Shown here: one piece after another, positions 16,893 through 25,478 of the stretch
Layout of the letters: each line of letters starts with the position of its first letter
How positions within the stretch are numbered: position 1 is the stretch's first letter
DNA from: Erythrobacter sp. SDW2
Lineage (GTDB): Bacteria; Pseudomonadota; Alphaproteobacteria; Sphingomonadales; Sphingomonadaceae
Assembly (NCBI RefSeq): GCF_021431965.1
Contig: NZ_CP090370.1
Location: 2,666,001 to 2,730,000 of the forward strand
Direction: 5' to 3'
Length of the DNA stretch: 64,000 nt
Notes under the pieces: model-generated
What the model was told of the DNA's origin: nothing
Database searches by the model: none
Seen by the model: only the letters and a program-made list of their open reading frames with translations
Translations under genes and position numbers: made by a program

Positions 16893-18473
16893 ATGAAAAA
16901 CACCGTTGTTCTTCCCGTTCTCGGCCTCTTCGCTCTCGGTCTCGCCGTCCCGGCAGCGGCCCAGGATTCTGCCATTTCCGCGGGTACTGCGGGCGACGCC
17001 GATCCCTGTTCCTATCCGCGCGGCATCGGCGAGGCCGAGCGTGCGGCATGGGATGCGATCAAGCGGATCGAAGAACTCGACGATGCGGGCCCCCGGCTCA
17101 ATGCGGTGATTGCCGTGGCCGAGGATGCCCCGTGCCGGGCGTGGCAGGCCGAGCGGGCCAGTTTGCCGCTCGCTGGGCGAACCGTGCTGATAAAGGACAA
17201 CATCGAAACCCGCGAACTGCCGACGACCGCCGGTAGCCTTGCTCTGGCCGCCAACGCCACTGGCCGCGACGCGCCGCTCGTGGCGCGGCTGCGCGAGGCG
17301 GGCGGCGTGGTGCTGGGCAAGACCAACCTCAGCGAATGGGCCAATATCCGCAGTGATGCTTCGACGAGCGGCTGGAGCGCGGTCGGCGGGCTGACCCGCA
17401 ACCCCTATGCCACCGATCGCAACACCTGCGGCTCGTCTTCCGGCAGCGGGGCGGCGATTGCGGCCGGCTTTGCCTGGGGCGCGATCGGGACCGAGACCAA
17501 CGGTTCGATCACCTGCCCTGCCTCCGTTAACGGTCTGGTCGGCCTCAAGCCGACCGTCGGCTTCGTCAGCCGGACGCATGTTGTGCCGATTTCCAGCACG
17601 CAGGACACGCCGGGCCCGATGACCCGCACGGTGATGGACGCGGCCCTGATGATGAACGCTATAGCAGGTAGCGACCCACTCGATCCCGCCACCGCAGAGG
17701 CGGATGCACGCAAGGTAGACTTCACCGAAGGTCTCGGCAGCGCCACCCTTCAGGGCGTGCGGGTCGGTGTCATGCGCAAGCAGGTCGGCAACCGGGCCGA
17801 CCTCGCGGCGCTGTTCGACCAGGCACTGGCCGACATGCAATCGGCGGGCGCGGAGCTGGTCGATATCGAGTTCGAACCCGACCCGGCGATGTATCGCGAC
17901 AGCTTCACCGTGCTGATGTTCGAACTGCGCGAAGAGATGGGCAAGTATCTCGCCAGCCTTCCAGGTGAAGACATGCCCCGCTCGCTCGCGGACCTGATCG
18001 CCTTCAACAAGGCCAATGCCGATACCGAGATGCGCTGGTTCGGACAGGAGCTGTTCGAGCTCGCCCAGACCACCACCGACCGAGACGCTTACGAAAAGGC
18101 CCGCACCAACGCGATCAAGATCGCGGGTGCCGAGACCATCGACCGGTTGCTGGCCGACTTCAACGTCCGCTTCCTGGTCGTCCCGACCCGCGGCCCGGCC
18201 TGGACAAACGACCTAGTGAACGGCGACAATTTCAACGGCTCGATCGGTTTCGGGAGCCCGGCGGCGATCGCGGGCTATCCGCATCTGACTGTGCCGATGG
18301 GCGCCATCGAGGGCCTGCCGGTCGGCCTCTCGATCATGGGCGCCAAGTGGGACGACCACGCCGTGCTCAAGGCAGGGGCGGCCTTCGAACGGGCGCGGAC
18401 CGCGGCTCTTCCCGAGCCGACGTTCGAACCATGGCAGCCCGTCGAAAGCGATGCTCCGAAGCCGGCGGAGTAA
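16893..18473 (+). CDS. Exported amidase (amidase signature family)
   Basis: A 526-residue hydrolase of the amidase signature family with a signal peptide (about residues 1-23, ending in VPAAAQ), so probably periplasmic. The Ser-Ser-Lys catalytic machinery is present: lysine in VLIKDNIET, the Gly/Ser-rich CGSSSGSGAAIAAGFA, and the nucleophile in GTETNGSITCPASVNG. Substrates of exported members include peptide amides and cyclic amides and cannot be fixed here. It sits directly behind a TonB-type receptor, which suggests a joint role in using an imported amide compound. Confidence 0.87.
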   Translation: MKNTVVLPVLGLFALGLAVPAAAQDSAISAGTAGDADPCSYPRGIGEAERAAWDAIKRIEELDDAGPRLNAVIAVAEDAPCRAWQAERASLPLAGRTVLIKDNIETRELPTTAGSLALAANATGRDAPLVARLREAGGVVLGKTNLSEWANIRSDASTSGWSAVGGLTRNPYATDRNTCGSSSGSGAAIAAGFAWGAIGTETNGSITCPASVNGLVGLKPTVGFVSRTHVVPISSTQDTPGPMTRTVMDAALMMNAIAGSDPLDPATAEADARKVDFTEGLGSATLQGVRVGVMRKQVGNRADLAALFDQALADMQSAGAELVDIEFEPDPAMYRDSFTVLMFELREEMGKYLASLPGEDMPRSLADLIAFNKANADTEMRWFGQELFELAQTTTDRDAYEKARTNAIKIAGAETIDRLLADFNVRFLVVPTRGPAWTNDLVNGDNFNGSIGFGSPAAIAGYPHLTVPMGAIEGLPVGLSIMGAKWDDHAVLKAGAAFERARTAALPEPTFEPWQPVESDAPKPAE

Positions 18474-18476
18474 CCC

Positions 18477-19058
18477 CTACCGCCCGTCGTAGATGACGGT
18501 CGGTGAACCAGGTTTCCTGACCGCACTCAAGATCGCGTAGATCCGTGCGTCGGTGAGGCCGGCCCGGCGGATCTCGCAGCGCATGCTGTCGAGAGCATCG
18601 CTCTCGGTCGCAATCCAGCCGTCGTTCATGAAATCGACGAAGGCATCGGGCCGCAGGTTCTCGCACTGGGGCGAGAGCTGCTCCCACCCACCATCCGAAC
18701 GGCGGCTCATCATGCCCAGCGTGCGCTCTTCGGGATTGTCCTTGATCGACTGGGCAAGGAAGGTGTTGGCCGGGATGCCCGGACCCTTGAGAGCGCGCAG
18801 GCGATAGGCTTGGGTCGTGGGGGAGCTGTCGTCGCCGTCCCAGGTCCGCAATTCATAGCCCCCTGCGGGAAGCCGGGCGATTTCGGCCCGCATGCACTCC
18901 CCGCCTTCCTCGCATTCCTGCGCTGCGCCCGTCTTCAGCGGATAGGCAAGGCTGGCTGCGGGGATGATCGGATCGGCATCGTCGTTTTCGGCCACGAAAC
19001 AAGCCGACAGCATCAAGGCACAGGCAACAAGCGCAGTGCGCGCCATAACAACTCGCAT
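18477..19058 (-). CDS. Hypothetical lipoprotein
   Basis: A 193-residue protein with a lipoprotein signal peptide (lipobox LSAC near residue 20), so probably anchored in the inner or outer membrane. The mature part has several cysteines (ECEEGGECM, SPQCENL, SMRCEI) that could form disulfides in the periplasm. No known domain was recognised. It is convergent with the amidase with almost no gap. The start has a GGAGGG ribosome binding site. Confidence 0.7.
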   Translation of the reverse strand: MRVVMARTALVACALMLSACFVAENDDADPIIPAASLAYPLKTGAAQECEEGGECMRAEIARLPAGGYELRTWDGDDSSPTTQAYRLRALKGPGIPANTFLAQSIKDNPEERTLGMMSRRSDGGWEQLSPQCENLRPDAFVDFMNDGWIATESDALDSMRCEIRRAGLTDARIYAILSAVRKPGSPTVIYDGR

Positions 19059-19138
19059 CAGACAATCCCTCCAACTCGCGTCCCTGGCAAAGGAAATACG
19101 GTTGAACCGGCTTGCTGCAAAGCCCTGAATCGACGGCC

Positions 19139-19173
19139 AAACGAAAAGGGCGGCGCATCGCTGCGCCGCCCTT
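19139..19173 (-). terminator. Rho-independent terminator of tig
   Basis: A perfect 12-bp stem with a TCGC-type tetraloop (arms 19146-19157 and 19162-19173), followed on the minus strand by TTTTCGTTT. It lies just past the trigger factor stop codon. Confidence 0.8.
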
Positions 19174-19197
19174 GCATCGTAAATGACGCGCCTGGCC

Positions 19198-20754
19198 CTA
19201 CTTCTTGGCGGCAGGCTTCTTGGCGGCAGGCTTCTTGGCCGCAGGCTTCTTCTCGGCGGCGGCCTTCGGCGCGGCTTCCTTCTTGGGAGCAGCAGCTTTC
19301 TTGGCAGGAGCCTTCTTCTCGGCCGGCTTGGCTTCTTCCTTGGCGGCAGCTTCCTTCTTCGGAGCGGCCTTCTTGGCGGGAGCCTTCTTCGCTGCTGGCT
19401 TCTTGGCCGGCTTCTTCTCTTCCTCGGCGTCGGCTTCGATCGCCGCTTCGAGCTCCTCGCGGGTCACTTCGCGGTCGGTGATCTCGGCCTTGTCGAACAG
19501 GAAGTCGACGACCTTGTCTTCATACAGCGGCGCGCGCAGCTGGGCCGCCGCCATCGGATCGTTGCGGATGAATTCGACGAACCGTTCGCGGTCTTCCGGG
19601 CGGTACTGCTGCGCTGCCTGGGTCATCAGCATGGTCATTTCCTGCTGGCTGATCTGGACGTTGTTGGCCTGGCCGATTTCCGACAGCAGCAGGCCGAGGC
19701 GCACGCGGCGTTCGGCGATCGAACGATAATCGTCCTTCTCGGCCTCGATTTCCTTCATCGCGGCAGCGGGGTCTTCCTCGCGCGCGGCTTCCTGTTCGAG
19801 CTGGGCCCAGATCTGCTGGAATTCGGCATCGACCATGCCCTGCGGCACGGCAAAGTCATGGCCCGAAGCAAGCTGGTCGAGCAGCGAGCGCTTCATCGCA
19901 GTGCGGGTCAGGCCGCCGGTTTCCTGTTCCAGCTGGCCGCGGATCAGTTCCTTGAGCTTGTCGAGGCTTTCGAGGCCGAGGTTGGTCGCGAACTCGTCGT
20001 CGATGACGGTATCGGTCTCGACCTTCACCTGCTTGACGGTGATGGCGAACTGCGCGTCCTTGCCGGCCAGGTGATCGGCCTGGTAGTTTTCGGGGAAGGT
20101 CACGGTGATGGTCTTTTCGTCACCGGTCTTCACACCCACCAGCTGCTCTTCGAAACCGGGGATGAAGGTGCCCGAGCCGAGCACCAGCGCCGCGTCTTCG
20201 GCCTTGCCGCCGTCGAATTCGACGCCATCGATCGAGCCCACGAAATCGATGATCAGCTGGTCGCCGTCGGCCGCCTTCTTGGTCTTGGGAGCGTCCTTGT
20301 AGCTCTTGTTGTTGCCCGCGATGCGGGTGATCGTCTCCATCACCGCTTCGTCGGACACCGGCACGGTCAGGCGCTCTAGCTTGAGGCCTTCGATGCTGGG
20401 CGTGTCGATTTCGGGCAGGACTTCCAGATCGATGGTGATTTTGGCGTCCTTGCCCTGTTCGTAGTCGTCATTGAGAGCGATCGACGGCTGCATCGCGGGA
20501 CGCAGCTTGTTGTCGGCCATTACCTTGTCGACCGATTCGCGGATCGTATCGTTGAGCACCTGGGCGTGCAGCTGCTCGCCATGCATCTTGCGGACGAGGT
20601 TGGCGGGCACCTTGCCGGGGCGGAAGCCAGGCATGCGCACCTGCGGTGCGATCTTCTTCACCTCGGCTTCGATCTTCGCATCGATGTCCTTGGCGGTCAG
20701 CGTCAGCTCATAGCCGCGCTTGAGGCCCTCGTTGGTGGTCTCTTTGGTCTGCAT
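19198..20754 (-). CDS. tig: Trigger factor with Lys/Ala/Pro-rich tail
   Basis: A 518-residue ribosome-associated chaperone and prolyl isomerase. The N-terminal ribosome-binding domain carries the signature MPGFRPGKVP (about residues 39-48). The FKBP-type isomerase domain is at about 155-245 (GDQLIIDFVGSIDGVEFDGG). A C-terminal helical chaperone domain reaches about residue 445. Beyond it there is an extra tail of about 70 residues composed almost only of Lys, Ala, Pro and Glu in KKPAAKK-type repeats, like histone H1 or AlgP tails. Typical trigger factors end near 430-460 residues. The tRNA-Leu gene lies just upstream on the same strand. Confidence 0.95.
   Translation of the reverse strand: MQTKETTNEGLKRGYELTLTAKDIDAKIEAEVKKIAPQVRMPGFRPGKVPANLVRKMHGEQLHAQVLNDTIRESVDKVMADNKLRPAMQPSIALNDDYEQGKDAKITIDLEVLPEIDTPSIEGLKLERLTVPVSDEAVMETITRIAGNNKSYKDAPKTKKAADGDQLIIDFVGSIDGVEFDGGKAEDAALVLGSGTFIPGFEEQLVGVKTGDEKTITVTFPENYQADHLAGKDAQFAITVKQVKVETDTVIDDEFATNLGLESLDKLKELIRGQLEQETGGLTRTAMKRSLLDQLASGHDFAVPQGMVDAEFQQIWAQLEQEAAREEDPAAAMKEIEAEKDDYRSIAERRVRLGLLLSEIGQANNVQISQQEMTMLMTQAAQQYRPEDRERFVEFIRNDPMAAAQLRAPLYEDKVVDFLFDKAEITDREVTREELEAAIEADAEEEKKPAKKPAAKKAPAKKAAPKKEAAAKEEAKPAEKKAPAKKAAAPKKEAAPKAAAEKKPAAKKPAAKKPAAKK
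19201..19250. repeat. 15-bp tandem repeat in the trigger factor tail
   Basis: About three copies of a 15-base unit (plus-strand reading CTTCTTGGCGGCAGG) encode the terminal AAKKP repeats of trigger factor. Slippage at such repeats can change tail length between strains. Confidence 0.7.
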
Positions 20755-20814
20755 GGGGATGTCTTTGTGCCTTATCGAGTATTGCTATGCGCGAGAGGCC
20801 AGCCAGGGGCGGAT

Positions 20815-20899
20815 TGGTGCGGGCGAAGGGACTCGAACCCCCACATCTTTCGATACTGGTACCTAAAACCAGCGCGTCTACCAATTCCGCCACGCCCGC
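20815..20899 (-). tRNA. tRNA-Leu (anticodon TAG)
   Basis: The 85-base sequence folds as a class II tRNA. The 7-bp acceptor stem pairs GCGGGCG at 20893-20899 with its complement at 20819-20825. There is a D-arm with AATTGGTAGA, an anticodon loop TTTAGGT giving anticodon TAG, a short variable arm, and the T-arm GGTTCGAGTCC. The 3' end includes an encoded ACCA. It reads CUA leucine codons. Confidence 0.93.
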
Positions 20900-21072
20900 T
20901 AGCCCGAACGAAGCCGCGCGGCACGCCGGGGGCGCACCGCGTTGAACGCGCGCCTCTAATGGCTGGCGCGGCAAAGGGCAAGCGCCGGATGGGCCAATTG
21001 CGCATGGCGTTCGCCAAGATGGCTGCGATGCGTGCTTGCAGTGCAAGCCCCACCCGACTATCGGCGCGGCCC

Positions 21073-21384
21073 ATGAGCGACGAGAACACCAACGACAGCG
21101 CCCCCGCAACCGGTGGCGCCGACACCCCGCCCGATCACCTGTCGGTCCATCCGCGCAGCCCGCATTTCGATGCCGAAGTGCTGCGTCGCGGCGTCGGCAT
21201 CCGGTTCAAGGGCCGTGTCCGCACGGATATCGAGGAATATTCGATTTCCGAAGGCTGGGTTCGGGTGCAAGCCGGCAAGACGGTTGACCGCAAGGGCCAG
21301 CCACTGACGCTCAAGCTGAGTGGCGAAGTCGAAGCCTGGTTCGAGGACCTGGGCGAGAATCCGCCGGTGGCGAAGAAGGGTTAA
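21073..21384 (+). CDS. DUF3297 family protein
   Basis: A 103-residue soluble protein. It matches the small DUF3297 family, common in sphingomonads and other proteobacteria, by the core segments LSVHPRSPHFDAEVL and GIRFKGRVRTDIEEYSISEGW. No function is known. The N-terminal 20 residues are low-complexity and probably disordered. It is divergent from the tRNA-Leu/tig locus and convergent with the CHAP gene. Confidence 0.8.
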   Translation: MSDENTNDSAPATGGADTPPDHLSVHPRSPHFDAEVLRRGVGIRFKGRVRTDIEEYSISEGWVRVQAGKTVDRKGQPLTLKLSGEVEAWFEDLGENPPVAKKG

Positions 21385-21393
21385 GACCTGACC

Positions 21394-22200
21394 TCAGTCA
21401 TACTGCGCGAGGACTGCGGCGTAGGGGTCACTCTGCGGCGCAGGTTTTGGCTTCACCGGTGGCAGGGCTACCGGCTTGCGCGCAATTGGCGGCGGAGCCG
21501 CTCGCGCGGGCGCGGCCTGAGCCGTCACCTCGCGCCTCGCCGCCGGCGGGCTGGCCGGTTCAGTCAGGGCGGCAAAGGCTTTGCTGAAATCGCTTGACGG
21601 CTTGGTCGTGGCCGGAGCGGTCAGCGAGACTTGCGGTTTCGGCGCGGGGGCAATCGCGAGGCGCGTATCCGGCTTGGCCTTCTTCGGCTTGCCATCGGCA
21701 TAGATGAAGCCGGCGACGGGCCAACGGGTAGTGCCGAGATCCTGCAACGGTGCATACCAGACTCGCACTTCGCTCCAGTCACCCTTGGCAGAAACATCGA
21801 CCGCCTTGACCCCGCGCTCGATCTGGCCGCGGCGGCCGTTGATCGGCGACCAGTTGGCATGGTCGAGCAGCACGGTGCGCTTGTCGATCACCTTCACCAC
21901 TGTGGCGACATGGCCCAGTTGCATCCGCTCGGTCGGCACGAAAGCCATGACCGCACCGACCTTGGGCTCGTTGCCGCGCAGGTACTTTCCTTCGGCCTGG
22001 TCCCACCAAGTATAGGCGTCTCCGAAAATCGCGATGCCGCTCACCTCGCGGGCGTAGGGCACACACTGGAGATAGGGCGGCAGTTCGCTGGTCTGTGCCG
22101 GGGCCATATCTGCCGAACGGGCATACACCACCCCCTCGGTGGCGGCACCCAAAGCGGCGAGACCGGCGATGATGGAACACAGATTGAGCGGCAATTTCAT
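21394..22200 (-). CDS. Exported CHAP-domain protein
   Basis: A 268-residue protein with an N-terminal signal peptide (about residues 1-28) and a CHAP amidase/peptidase domain (about 40-150). The nucleophilic cysteine lies in LQCVPYAREVSG and the histidine in MQLGHVATVVKV. CHAP domains cut peptidoglycan peptides. The C-terminal 90 residues are Pro/Ala-rich and probably disordered. It probably acts in cell-wall remodelling. It is divergent from der. Confidence 0.82.
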   Translation of the reverse strand: MKLPLNLCSIIAGLAALGAATEGVVYARSADMAPAQTSELPPYLQCVPYAREVSGIAIFGDAYTWWDQAEGKYLRGNEPKVGAVMAFVPTERMQLGHVATVVKVIDKRTVLLDHANWSPINGRRGQIERGVKAVDVSAKGDWSEVRVWYAPLQDLGTTRWPVAGFIYADGKPKKAKPDTRLAIAPAPKPQVSLTAPATTKPSSDFSKAFAALTEPASPPAARREVTAQAAPARAAPPPIARKPVALPPVKPKPAPQSDPYAAVLAQYD

Positions 22201-22335
22201 GTCGCCGCTAGTGCCCGGTTATCCTTACGATCGGCCTCCGCATTATGGTAAACGCGAATTTACCCTGTTTTACAGGCGGGCGGTCTCCAATGCGCGCTTG
22301 CCAAGCGGCCCGCGAGGGGCCACCTGCGCCCTGTC

Positions 22336-23763
22336 ATGTCCGCGCGCAAACCCACCGTCATCATCATCGGCCGTCCCAATGTCGGCAAGTCCACCCTGTT
22401 CAACCGGCTGGTGGGCAAGAAGCTGGCGCTGGTCGACGACCAGCCCGGCGTGACGCGTGATCGCCGGATGGGCGATGCCGAACTGGCCGGGATGCAGTTT
22501 ACCGTGGTCGACACCGCCGGGTGGGAGGACGAGGATCCCGATACCCTGCCTGGCCGGATGCGGGCGCAGACGCAGGTCAGCCTAGAAGGGGCCGACGCGG
22601 CTCTTTTCGTGATCGACGCGCGCGCTGGCGTGACCCCGCTCGACGAGGAAATCGCCCGCTGGCTGCGCACCGTCAGCGTGCCGGTGGTGCTGGTCGCCAA
22701 CAAGGCCGAGGGCAAGGCGGGCGACGCCGGGCTCTACGAAGCCTATGCGCTGGGCCTGGGCGATCCTGCCCCGATCTCCGCCGAACACGGCGAAGGCGTG
22801 GCCGACCTGTTCGAAGGCCTCTGGCCGGTCATTGGCCATTTCGAGAAGGAAGCCGAGGAAGAGGCCGCCGCCCGTGCCGAGGCCGGTGAGGAAGCCGGGG
22901 ACGACGAAGACGCCCCGCTCGGCCCGCTCAAGCTCGCCATCGTCGGCCGCCCCAATGCCGGCAAATCCACCCTGATCAACCGCCTGCTGGGTGAAGACCG
23001 GCTGTTGACCGGGCCCGAAGCCGGGATCACCCGCGATTCCATCGCGGTCGACTGGCAGTGGACCGACCCGAAAGACGGCGAGACTCGCGACATCCGCCTG
23101 ATCGACACCGCCGGCATGCGCAAGCGCGCCAAGGTGGTCGAGAAGCTGGAGAAGCTTTCGGTCGCCGATGCGCTGCGCGCGGTCGATTTCGCCGAGGTCG
23201 TGGTGCTGTTGCTCGATGCCACACAAGGGCTGGAACACCAGGATCTCAAGATCGCCAGCAAGGTGCTCGAAGAGGGGCGCGCGCTGATGGTCGCGATCAA
23301 CAAATGGGACGTGGCAGGTCAGACCGGGACACAAGACGCCTCTTCGCTCTTCAACGGCATCAAGGGCGCGCTCGACGAAGGGCTGGCGCAGGTGCGCGGC
23401 CTGCCGGTGATGGCGGTCAGCGCGAAGACCGGCAAGGGTCTCGACGACATGCTGCGCGCCGCCTTCGTGTTGCGCGAGGCGTGGTCGAAACGCGTTTCGA
23501 CCTCCGCGCTCAACCGCTGGTTCGACGATGCGCTGGAAGCCAATCCGCCCCCCGCCCCCGGCGGCAAGCGGATCAAGCTGCGCTATATCACCCAGGCCAC
23601 CACCCGCCCGCCACGCTTCGTGGTGTTCGGCACGCGGCTGGAATTGCTGCCCAAGAGCTACGAGCGCTACCTCGTCAACGGCATCCGCAAGAACCTCGGC
23701 TTCGACGCAGTGCCGGTGCGGGTGGTGCTGAAGAGTTCGAAGAACCCCTACTCGAGGGATTGA
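22336..23763 (+). CDS. der: Ribosome biogenesis GTPase Der (EngA)
   Basis: A 475-residue tandem GTPase needed for 50S ribosomal subunit assembly. It has two GTP-binding domains, each with a P-loop (GRPNVGKSTLFN near residue 10 and GRPNAGKSTLIN near 205), switch motifs DTAGWE and DTAGMRKRAK, and the specificity motifs NKAE and NKWD. A C-terminal KH-like domain begins near residue 385. An acidic linker (about 170-195) separates the G domains. It is followed after four bases by a DUF2721 gene. Confidence 0.96.
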   Translation: MSARKPTVIIIGRPNVGKSTLFNRLVGKKLALVDDQPGVTRDRRMGDAELAGMQFTVVDTAGWEDEDPDTLPGRMRAQTQVSLEGADAALFVIDARAGVTPLDEEIARWLRTVSVPVVLVANKAEGKAGDAGLYEAYALGLGDPAPISAEHGEGVADLFEGLWPVIGHFEKEAEEEAAARAEAGEEAGDDEDAPLGPLKLAIVGRPNAGKSTLINRLLGEDRLLTGPEAGITRDSIAVDWQWTDPKDGETRDIRLIDTAGMRKRAKVVEKLEKLSVADALRAVDFAEVVVLLLDATQGLEHQDLKIASKVLEEGRALMVAINKWDVAGQTGTQDASSLFNGIKGALDEGLAQVRGLPVMAVSAKTGKGLDDMLRAAFVLREAWSKRVSTSALNRWFDDALEANPPPAPGGKRIKLRYITQATTRPPRFVVFGTRLELLPKSYERYLVNGIRKNLGFDAVPVRVVLKSSKNPYSRD

Positions 23764-23767
23764 GCCG

Positions 23768-24256
23768 ATGCTCGACCTGCTCATGCCGAGCGGCAATATC
23801 GCCACCGAACTGGTCCAGCGCACCTCCAGCACGGTGATCGTGCAGGAGATCGTGCGGCTGAGTCTGGCCCCGGCGTTCCTGCTCGCCGCCATCGGCGCGG
23901 TCATGAACGTGATGATGAGTCGCCTGATCTGGGTTGCCAACCGGATCGAGCGGCTCGAGGAGCGGATGGAAGAGGATCACACACCGAAGGAGCGGCGCGA
24001 GCTTGTCCGGCTGCGCCGTCGTCGCCGTTATGCCCAGCGGGCGATGATGTTCAGCACCGGCGCTGCGTTGACAATCTCGCTCGTCATACTGCTGCTGTTC
24101 GTCAGCGCCTTCATCACCCCGCAAATCGGTACGCTCACCGCCATCGCATGGATCGCGACCATGCTGCTACTTATCGCCGGTCTCGTGCTGTTCGCGGTCG
24201 AAACCGCCATCGCCGTAGGCGGCCAGCGCCGCGAGGGGCAGGACGAGGGGAGCTAA
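23768..24256 (+). CDS. DUF2721 family membrane protein
   Basis: A 162-residue inner-membrane protein of the DUF2721 family. It has one membrane segment near residues 30-55, a charged cytoplasmic stretch rich in Arg/Glu (IERLEERMEEDHTPKERRELVRLRRRR in part), and two further membrane segments (about 95-120 and 122-150). The function of the family is unknown. The close spacing behind der suggests cotranscription. Confidence 0.8.
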   Translation: MLDLLMPSGNIATELVQRTSSTVIVQEIVRLSLAPAFLLAAIGAVMNVMMSRLIWVANRIERLEERMEEDHTPKERRELVRLRRRRRYAQRAMMFSTGAALTISLVILLLFVSAFITPQIGTLTAIAWIATMLLLIAGLVLFAVETAIAVGGQRREGQDEGS

Positions 24257-24398
24257 CGGTTCGCCGCGCGTCCGACATCGCTGACACGGTCCGTCGCTCT
24301 TCCGCTACCGGCCATCCGCGACCCTCCGCACGGTAAATCTGCGAGCAAGGTCATTGGCGAAGAATGCCAGGCAAACGGGGGCGAAAGAGGAGAGAACG

Positions 24399-24599
24399 AT
24401 GTCGACTCTAGCCGTCACGGTAACCTACAAGTGCGGCTCCGTCGCCCGGTTCGACGTGCCCGATGTGGGCACCGCGCTCGTCGTGGCGGAGATCAATCTC
24501 GATGAAGGCACGGCCGAGATAACCGGGGAAACCGGGCTGTTGGCCCGGCTGCGCCGACGGGTGCAGGGCACCGCAGGGTTCTGGCAAATCAATCCCTAA
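24399..24599 (+). CDS. Small hypothetical protein (66 aa)
   Basis: A short soluble protein not recognised as a known family. The start is set by a very good ribosome binding site (GAAAGAGGAGAGAACG) seven bases before the ATG. It reads as beta-rich, with an early TVTYKCGSVARFDVP segment and an Arg-rich part LARLRRRVQG near the end. It has a 142-bp upstream gap in which no other gene was seen. It is convergent with bfr. Confidence 0.6.
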   Translation: MSTLAVTVTYKCGSVARFDVPDVGTALVVAEINLDEGTAEITGETGLLARLRRRVQGTAGFWQINP

Positions 24600-24611
24600 G
24601 GCCGGGAACTG

Positions 24612-25091
24612 TCATTCCTCCGCCGGTTTGCTTTGCAGCTGGACGTAGTTCTGCAGGCCCATGCGTTCGATCATGTCGAACTGGGTTTCGAGGAAATCGA
24701 CGTGCTCTTCCTCGCTTTCGAGGATGCGGGCGAAGATCTCGCGGCTGACGTAGTCGCGGACTTTTTCGCAATGCTCGATCGCGTCGCGTAGCAGCGGGAT
24801 CGCCTCATGCTCCATCGCGAGGTCGGCCCTGAGGATTTCCTCGACCGTCTCGCCGACCTTGAGCTTGTGGATGGCCTGGAAGTTGGGCAGCCCGCCGAGA
24901 AACAGCACCCGTTCGGCGAGGATGTCGGCATGCTTCATCTCGTCGATCGATTCGTGCCGCTCGTATTCGGCCAGCTTGTGCACGCCCCAGTCGGCCAGCA
25001 CGCGGTAGTGCAGCCAATACTGGTTGATCGCGGTCAGCTCGTTGGTGAGCGCCTTGTTGAGGAAATCGATGACGGTCGCGTCGCCCTTCAT
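24612..25091 (-). CDS. bfr: Bacterioferritin
   Basis: A 159-residue haem-containing ferritin that stores iron in a 24-subunit shell. All ferroxidase ligands are visible: E18, E51, H54, E94, E127 and H130. The haem-ligand methionine is M52. Length is normal. It lies downstream of the bacterioferritin-associated ferredoxin gene, with a terminator between them, so the two are neighbours in function but probably separate transcripts. Iron control is expected, but no Fur box was seen directly before bfr. Confidence 0.96.
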   Translation of the reverse strand: MKGDATVIDFLNKALTNELTAINQYWLHYRVLADWGVHKLAEYERHESIDEMKHADILAERVLFLGGLPNFQAIHKLKVGETVEEILRADLAMEHEAIPLLRDAIEHCEKVRDYVSREIFARILESEEEHVDFLETQFDMIERMGLQNYVQLQSKPAEE

Positions 25092-25163
25092 GGCCCATAC
25101 TCCTGCGGGGAACTATGGGTCAAACATAGGCGCTAATGGCCGCGTGCCACAAGGGCGAAATAC

Positions 25164-25190
25164 CGAAAAAATGGCGGAATTCCGCCATTT
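25164..25190 (-). terminator. Terminator of bfd
   Basis: AAATGGCGG and CCGCCATTT flank an AATT loop (25169-25190, a perfect 22-base palindrome). On the minus strand this is followed by a T-run. It lies between bfd and bfr. Confidence 0.75.
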
Positions 25191-25220
25191 GCAAGCGATT
25201 ATCAGTAGCGGGTTTCCAGT

Positions 25221-25409
25221 TCAGGCTGCGACGCGTTTGCAGCAGACCATGCGCTCGTCATCGAGTATTTCGTCCGCCTCGCACAGGCAGGTGCCGCACT
25301 GCGGGATCTTGCCCAGCGCCGCGTAGGCCGCCACCGCATCGCCGCCTGTGCGATGGGCGACGGCCCGCAGGTCGGTTTCGCGGATGGCATTGCAGACGCA
25401 GACGTACAT
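25221..25409 (-). CDS. bfd: Bacterioferritin-associated ferredoxin
   Basis: A 62-residue [2Fe-2S] protein of the Bfd type, which reduces the iron core of bacterioferritin and so releases iron during starvation. The cluster ligands are visible as MYVCVCNAI (CxC) near the N-terminus and QCGTC (CxxC) near residues 38-41. The ATG is preceded by a GCAGGAGA ribosome binding site. Two Fur-type boxes cover its promoter, which fits induction under iron limitation. It is directly upstream of bfr. Confidence 0.92.
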   Translation of the reverse strand: MYVCVCNAIRETDLRAVAHRTGGDAVAAYAALGKIPQCGTCLCEADEILDDERMVCCKRVAA

Positions 25410-25423
25410 CTCAGCGGCTCTCC

Positions 25424-25472
25424 TGCGAGTGATTCGCAAGAGGTAATTTATGCGAATTATTCGCAATAGCAA
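25424..25472 (-). promoter_or_regulatory. bfd promoter with two tandem Fur-type boxes
   Basis: On the minus strand TTGCTA (25467-25472) and TAAATT (25445-25450) form a -35/-10 pair with a 16-base spacer. The spacer is filled by a perfect 7-1-7 palindrome, TGCGAATTATTCGCA (25451-25465). A second copy with one mismatch (TGCGAGTGATTCGCA, 25424-25438) overlaps the transcript start region. The layout matches Fur-type repression by promoter occlusion. Binding by another metal regulator of the same fold cannot be excluded. Confidence 0.65.
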
Positions 25473-25478
25473 GTAAGT

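Noticed and set aside
19201-19420. CRISPR-like repeat array
   Set aside because: The repeats are short, without spacers, and encode the Lys/Ala/Pro tail of trigger factor.
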